A stretch of 64,000 bases of DNA from Ehretia macrophylla (lineage: Eukaryota > Streptophyta > Magnoliopsida > Boraginales > Ehretiaceae). Shown piece by piece: positions 59,732-64,000 of this stretch. The notes under the pieces were generated by a model. It did no database searches, was not told the DNA's origin, and saw only the letters and a program-made list of their open reading frames with translations. Location: contig CM075768.1 of assembly GCA_037974665.1 (NCBI GenBank), positions 9,725,001 to 9,789,000 of the forward strand. The letters run 5' to 3'. The number at the start of each line of letters is the position of its first letter. The first letter of the stretch is position 1. A program made the position numbers and the translations under genes.

Positions 59732-61731
59732 TGTAACGGCCCAAGTCAAGCAAGTTGCTCGGTACCACGCCGGGACCGAGTGTTCAACACTTTTGAAAAC
59801 CATTCGCGGAAGCATTTTAAAAGAACAATAAAAGTGTTTACGAAAACAATAAGGATAATCTGATAAGGTAAGTAGTAAAACTAGATCAGTACTTCCATTA
59901 TTTTGCAAAAGTAAATTTGTACAGACACCACCACCAAAATTGCACAACACTTGTTACTTATACAACTGTGCTCACAAGGGGACCTACAACACAACCCACA
60001 CAACTACTAGTACCCCTCAAACACTATCAATTCCTGATCCTGATAGCCCCGAAAGTGAACATGTACCAGGATCGCAGGTCGGCCGCTTAAGACAATAGGC
60101 TGCCGATCCATGATCATCTTGTATCGGTTTTTACACAGGATAAGAACAGGTGATGCTGGAGGTGGCGAAAGATCGTCCTGCCTATAGTGGCGTATTACCA
60201 GTATATCCATCTCAGGTGCGAAATGTTGATCTATCTCAGACAATCTACAAAATATGCACATGCCCTCTCTACACATTATGACATTTCGTGATGCAAACAT
60301 GATATAAACTCATGACAAGCACGCATGGTGAGTCTATAACCCAGCAAAGAGCAGGAAGGGGATGGTACATGCTGGAACAGGTCAGGAATACAAGATAGTA
60401 TTACGCACGCAATAGGGATACAAGCAGGGTACAAGTAGTACAAGACAAACATGATACAAGTATACAAGTGAGGGTAACAAATAGTTAGGCTCAGGACAAA
60501 TACAGGTAAACAAGTACAAGCTGATGCTTCGCACATCTTTCGGGACAACAATCAGTCAAGAGGGTGAATGCGGATGGTTATTTCGACTGATATCACCACA
60601 ACTGTCGAGAGCTTGTCGGGCTTACGTTGCACAATACAATCACAATTACAAGATGCAGTACATACTGGTGACTCACTTTCCAGGACCGTGGGTGCGCACT
60701 ACATCATGGTACGAGCCACATCGGTAGAACCACTGCCTGTTGTCAGAGTTGCAACTCGTATACACACATGCAAGTAACATGCAGCCCACGTTGGATAGTA
60801 TAAGGGCTTAACAACGTTCATAATAATAATACACAGGATCTAGACAAGCAATAACATATGTTTTGCGGTATTTCGGCAGAGTAACGTCTATAATAAAGCA
60901 ATTTCCAAGTATAAATTGGGCATTATGACAGCATGCAAATAACATGTATAATATTTATGGAAATATTTGGGCAGCATCTATGCTAGCACCTTATGCTAAA
61001 ACTACCAGATAAATCAGGCAGTTTATATTAGCAATTAATTGGGCAAATTTAAGCATAACAAGAATATACTAACAACATATAGATACCATAAATAAAACCC
61101 TTACCTCAAAATGCCAAAAATTGGAGAAAACTCAGACCAGTTTTGAAACTTTCGAAATATTAACTAAATTGAATCGATATAATTTAGTGAAATCGGGCCA
61201 GAGAAAAGTTTCCTGCAAGTCTGATTTCAGGGGGTCAAGTGACCCTTTTATATAAGCCCTCAAGGCCGACATAGGGGGAAACACGTGTCCCTCCCTCGTT
61301 GGTCGACCAATCATAGTTGGCCACGTGGGGGACACGTGTCCCTCCACGTGTCATGCATGCGTGGCACATCCACGCATGCGTGACACGTGTCCCAAGACAT
61401 GTGTTACTCCGCGAGAGTGACACTAATGTTTCATTTGTTTGCCCGTTTCAAGGGTAGGTGTCCCGGAATTTTGTATTTTCAGGCCGGGATGCAATTTTGC
61501 CAAACTTCGCCATTAAGTAGTACAAGTTAAAGGGAACCCAATGGCGTATGCCTCTTTTTCGCGGCGGGATCCCGATTTTCCTATAATTGGGCCCGAAGTA
61601 AAACCTCTTTTCTGAACCAGAAACCCCTAAAATGGGGAAATAGCCGAAATGGCCCGAAAAGTTAAAAGAAATCACCCATACTCTTGTAAGCAGCTGAAAA
61701 GTTTTACCTGGTTATGATATGGGGCTTTACA
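59732..61731 (-). repeat. 5' LTR of element B
   Basis: 2,000 bp; followed on the minus strand by the primer-binding site TTGGTATTAGAGCC (about 59717-59730). It matches 54190-56178 with scattered substitutions. Confidence 0.88.
61248..61390 (-). promoter_or_regulatory. Predicted core promoter and G-box cluster, element B 5' LTR
   Basis: Minus-strand TATA-type GGCTTATATAA near 61248-61258. Five CACGTG boxes lie upstream within 110 bp: 61282-61287, 61322-61327, 61333-61338, 61345-61350 and 61384-61389. The 3' LTR has three, so this copy keeps more of them. Confidence 0.6.
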
Positions 61732-61736
61732 CTCTG

Positions 61737-62720
61737 GCTGTAATACAAGAGAATGATCAGGATGATACTTTCTGAGCAAAGATACGTGGAATACATCATG
61801 AATTCTGGAGAGACTAGGCGGTAAAGCCAAGCGATATGCCAAATTGCCAACTCTGTCCATAATCTCAAACGGCCTAACAAACATAGGAATCAACTTTCCG
61901 CCCTTACTATGTCGTACCAAGCCTTTACGAGGAGATATCTTCAAGAACATAGAGTTACCAACCTCGAATTCCAACTCCCGTCGACGTTTATCAGTGTAAC
62001 TCTTGTATCAGCTCTCGGCTGTTAACATTCTCTGCCTGATTAGATGAATATTCTCAATTTTCTCTAGAAGTTATGGCATCAAAGTTGGATCAACAATCTT
62101 CATCTCCCCGACTTCATCCCAATACAATGGCGATCGATATTTATGCCCATATAAAGCTGCATAAGGTGTCATCCCAATAGTCGCTTGATAATTATTGTTA
62201 TAGGCAAACTAGGTTAGTGGCAAGTGCTTCTCCCAGTTCTTCCTGAAGTCTAATATACAATATCTCAACATATTTTCCAGAATTTGAATTGTCTTCTCTG
62301 ATTGACCATTGGTCTGAGAATGATATATTGTGCTGAATTTCAATTGAGTACCCAAAGCTGCTTGTAGATGATGCCAAAATCGAGAAGTAAACCGAGGATC
62401 TCGGTCTGATACAATGCTCACTGGAACTCTATGAAGTTTAACAATGTTTGCCACATAAAGATCTGCCAACTTATCAAGATTATCATGCTTAATCATCGGA
62501 ATAAAGTGGGCAGTCTTAGTCAATCTATCCACCACAACCCATACTGCATCAAACCCTCTTGGTAATTGGGCAAATTTGTGACAAAATCCATGGTGACATG
62601 TTCCCATTTCCATTCAAGTATTACCAACGGCTGAAGTAACCCTGCTAGTCGCTGATGCTCTACTTTTACCTGCTGACAAGTCAAACATCTAGATACAAAC
62701 TGAGCAACGTCCCTCTTCAT
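61737..62720 (-). pseudogene. Element A integrase core and C-terminal domain remnant
   Basis: Frame 62720-62520 begins with the end of the zinc finger ([19 protein letters not shown]). The core continues in the next frame, 62613-62209, with [24 protein letters not shown] (second Asp) and NGQSEKTIQILENML (Glu). The C-terminal domain at 61974-61737 has [15 protein letters not shown] and [12 protein letters not shown] [15 protein letters not shown]. At least one frameshift and a stop lie between the pieces. The protein resumes at 54184 beyond insertion B. Confidence 0.85.
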
Positions 62721-62726
62721 ATTGTT

Positions 62727-63560
62727 CTACCAGTAATGTTCCTTCAAATCCCGATACATCTTAGTTCTACCGGGATGAATTGTATATTTAGAATTGTGAT
62801 CTTCTTCAAGAATTTCTTTCCTCAAATTTGGATTATCGGGAACACATACCCTATTCCGGAACCGTAGAATACTATCCTTATGTAATCTGAAGCCTAACTC
62901 ATCATCTTTAATCTGATCTTTGATTTTCTGAAGCTGCTTATCAAGTTGCTGGGCTTCTTGAATCTTAGAGAACAACAATGGTTGAATCTGCAAATGAGCA
63001 CACATAACTCCAACTTGAGTCAACTCCGGCTTCTAATAACTAGCTTCCTCCAACAACTTCCACTCTTTGACTGCTAATACTGCAATGCTCGCCTTTCGGC
63101 TAAGAGCATCTGCCATAACATTTGCCTTCCCAGGCAGATAATTGATAGAACAATTATAATAATCTAGAAGTTCCATCCATCTCCTCTGCCTCATATTCAA
63201 TTCCTTATGAGAGAACAAGTACTTTAGGCTTTTATGATCAGTAAAAATTTCAAACTTACTTTAGGCTTTTATGATTAGTAAAAATTTCAAACTTACTGTC
63301 CCAAAGATAATGGCATCATTTCTTCAAAGCAAATACTATGGTTGCCAACTCGTGATCATGCGCCAGATAGTTCTCCTCATATGGCTTTAACTTTCTAGAA
63401 GCATAGGCAATAACTCGACCATGTTGCATAAGAACACAACCCAAGCCCTCCTTAGAGGTATCACTATAGATAACCAAATTCTATGTTCCCTCCGGCAAAG
63501 CAAGAATTGGAGCTGTAGTCAACCTCTTTTTCAACTCTTGAAAACCCTGCTCACACTTCT
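62727..63560 (-). pseudogene. Element A RNase H and integrase zinc-finger remnant
   Basis: Zinc-finger start at 63023-62727 ([20 protein letters not shown]). RNase H tail at 63218-63033 ([30 protein letters not shown]). A direct duplication of about 36 bp within 63221-63300 (TTTAGGCTTTTATGAT units) disrupts RNase H. The upstream RNase H start lies at about 63500-63300 on other frames. Confidence 0.8.
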
Positions 63561-63564
63561 CATC

Positions 63565-64000
63565 CTATACAAAGCTTGTCCCCTCTTGAGTCAGTTTAGA
63601 AAGTGGCCCTGTAATATTTGAAAAGTCCTTAACAAATATACAGTAATAACCCGCCAATCTAAGGAAACTATGAACCTCCATCACATTATCTAGCCTTTTC
63701 CAAGATATCACAACCTCAATCTTCGCGGGATCCACTAAAATACCATGTTGTGTAATCACATGACCTAGAAAAGATATCTATTGCAACCAGAATTCACACT
63801 TACTGAACTTGGCATATAACTAGTGTTACTGAAGCTTCTATAGGACAAGGCACAGATGTTGCTCATGCTTGGATTCAGTTTTAGAATACACCAGAATATC
63901 ATCTATGAAGATCACCACAAACTGATCCAAGTATGGTTGGAATACTCAGTGCATAAGATCCATGAATGCTACAGGCGCATTTGTTAAACCAAAGGGCATA
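63565..64000 (-). pseudogene. Element A reverse transcriptase remnant (runs off edge)
   Basis: Minus-strand translation from 64000 gives the RT palm with a [13 protein letters not shown] motif, a [13 protein letters not shown] active site near 63885-63910, and the thumb (DPAKIEVVISWKRLDN, frame 63759-63565). Stops interrupt the frame. The rest of pol and gag lie to the right of the window. Confidence 0.8.

Larger units (their letters stand above)
54190..61731 (-). mobile_element. Element B: internally deleted chromovirus
   Basis: 7,542 bp flanked by CTCTG (54185-54189 and 61732-61736). LTRs of about 2.0 kb begin TGTAAAGCCCC and end GGGCCGTTACA on the minus strand. The internal part is only 3.55 kb. 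Gag, protease, RT and RNase H are recognisable but broken; the integrase catalytic core is absent. It therefore cannot be autonomous. Confidence 0.9.
35829..64000 (-). mobile_element. Element A: old Ty3/gypsy chromovirus, host of nested insertions
   Basis: Minus-strand Tekay/Del-type element. Its 3' LTR ends at 35829 (minus-strand end GTTGGGGCGTGACA) and begins near 53950 (TATGAGACCCG). The LTR is interrupted by D and C, each bounded by a TSD. Internal sequence 53951-54189 continues at 61732 after B. Pol runs to the window edge in the RT domain; gag and the 5' LTR lie outside. The LTR without insertions is about 2.1 kb. Many stop codons. Confidence 0.85.

Overview
The window is nuclear DNA from a flowering plant, most likely a core eudicot. 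It is AT-rich, has long gene-poor spacers, has host genes with GT-AG introns, and holds many plant-type LTR retrotransposons, SINEs and MITEs. I cannot name the species. Only two host genes are convincing: a ribonuclease III-like (RTL) gene at 12589-15212 (3 exons, 311 aa) and a glycoside hydrolase family 1 beta-glucosidase at 28646-33823 (13 exons, 532 aa). Nearly everything else is transposable-element sequence.

Layout. 1-6471: remnants of a long-LTR Ty1/copia family. A partial LTR and a full LTR lie on the + strand, an antisense gag fragment sits between them, and a third, inverted LTR has a non-coding (LARD-like) internal region. 6476-7010: a relic LTR resembling the Ty3/gypsy Tat lineage. 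7245-9130: three adjacent fold-back/MITE elements. 11907-12531: a MITE ending about 60 bp before the RTL start codon. 12589-15212: RTL gene with a SINE in intron 1. 16046-20100: a decayed Tork/Tnt1-like copia element with both LTRs. 20250-25140: a minus-strand copia fragment split by a 4.1-kb solo LTR (TSD ATCAC). About 25230-26345: a probable L1 LINE ORF1 fragment. 28646-33823: beta-glucosidase, with a SINE (11-bp TSD) in intron 2 and MITEs on both sides.

35829-64000 is one nested cluster of Ty3/gypsy chromoviruses (Tekay/Del type). Element A, the oldest, is on the minus strand and runs off the right edge. It was invaded three times, and each insertion is proved by a 5-bp target-site duplication: D (36580-42702, CAGAC, non-autonomous), C (43285-53142, GATTG, + strand, almost intact and young) and B (54190-61731, CTCTG, minus strand, integrase core deleted). 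Removing C, D and B rejoins A's LTR and its integrase/chromodomain frame.

The most interesting signals are regulatory and structural. A palindrome of the GTTGCAAC type recurs in four otherwise divergent chromovirus LTRs, and a GC-rich block recurs in most of them. Clustered CACGTG boxes sit just upstream of the TATA box in element B. Element C's long gag-pol frame is broken by one in-frame stop. The solo LTR carries a roughly 20-bp minisatellite. The beta-glucosidase has a predicted GC-AG intron and unusual Trp-to-Phe changes at two normally conserved glucose-site motifs. I see no clearly new protein system. The novelty lies in the element architecture and the LTR motifs.
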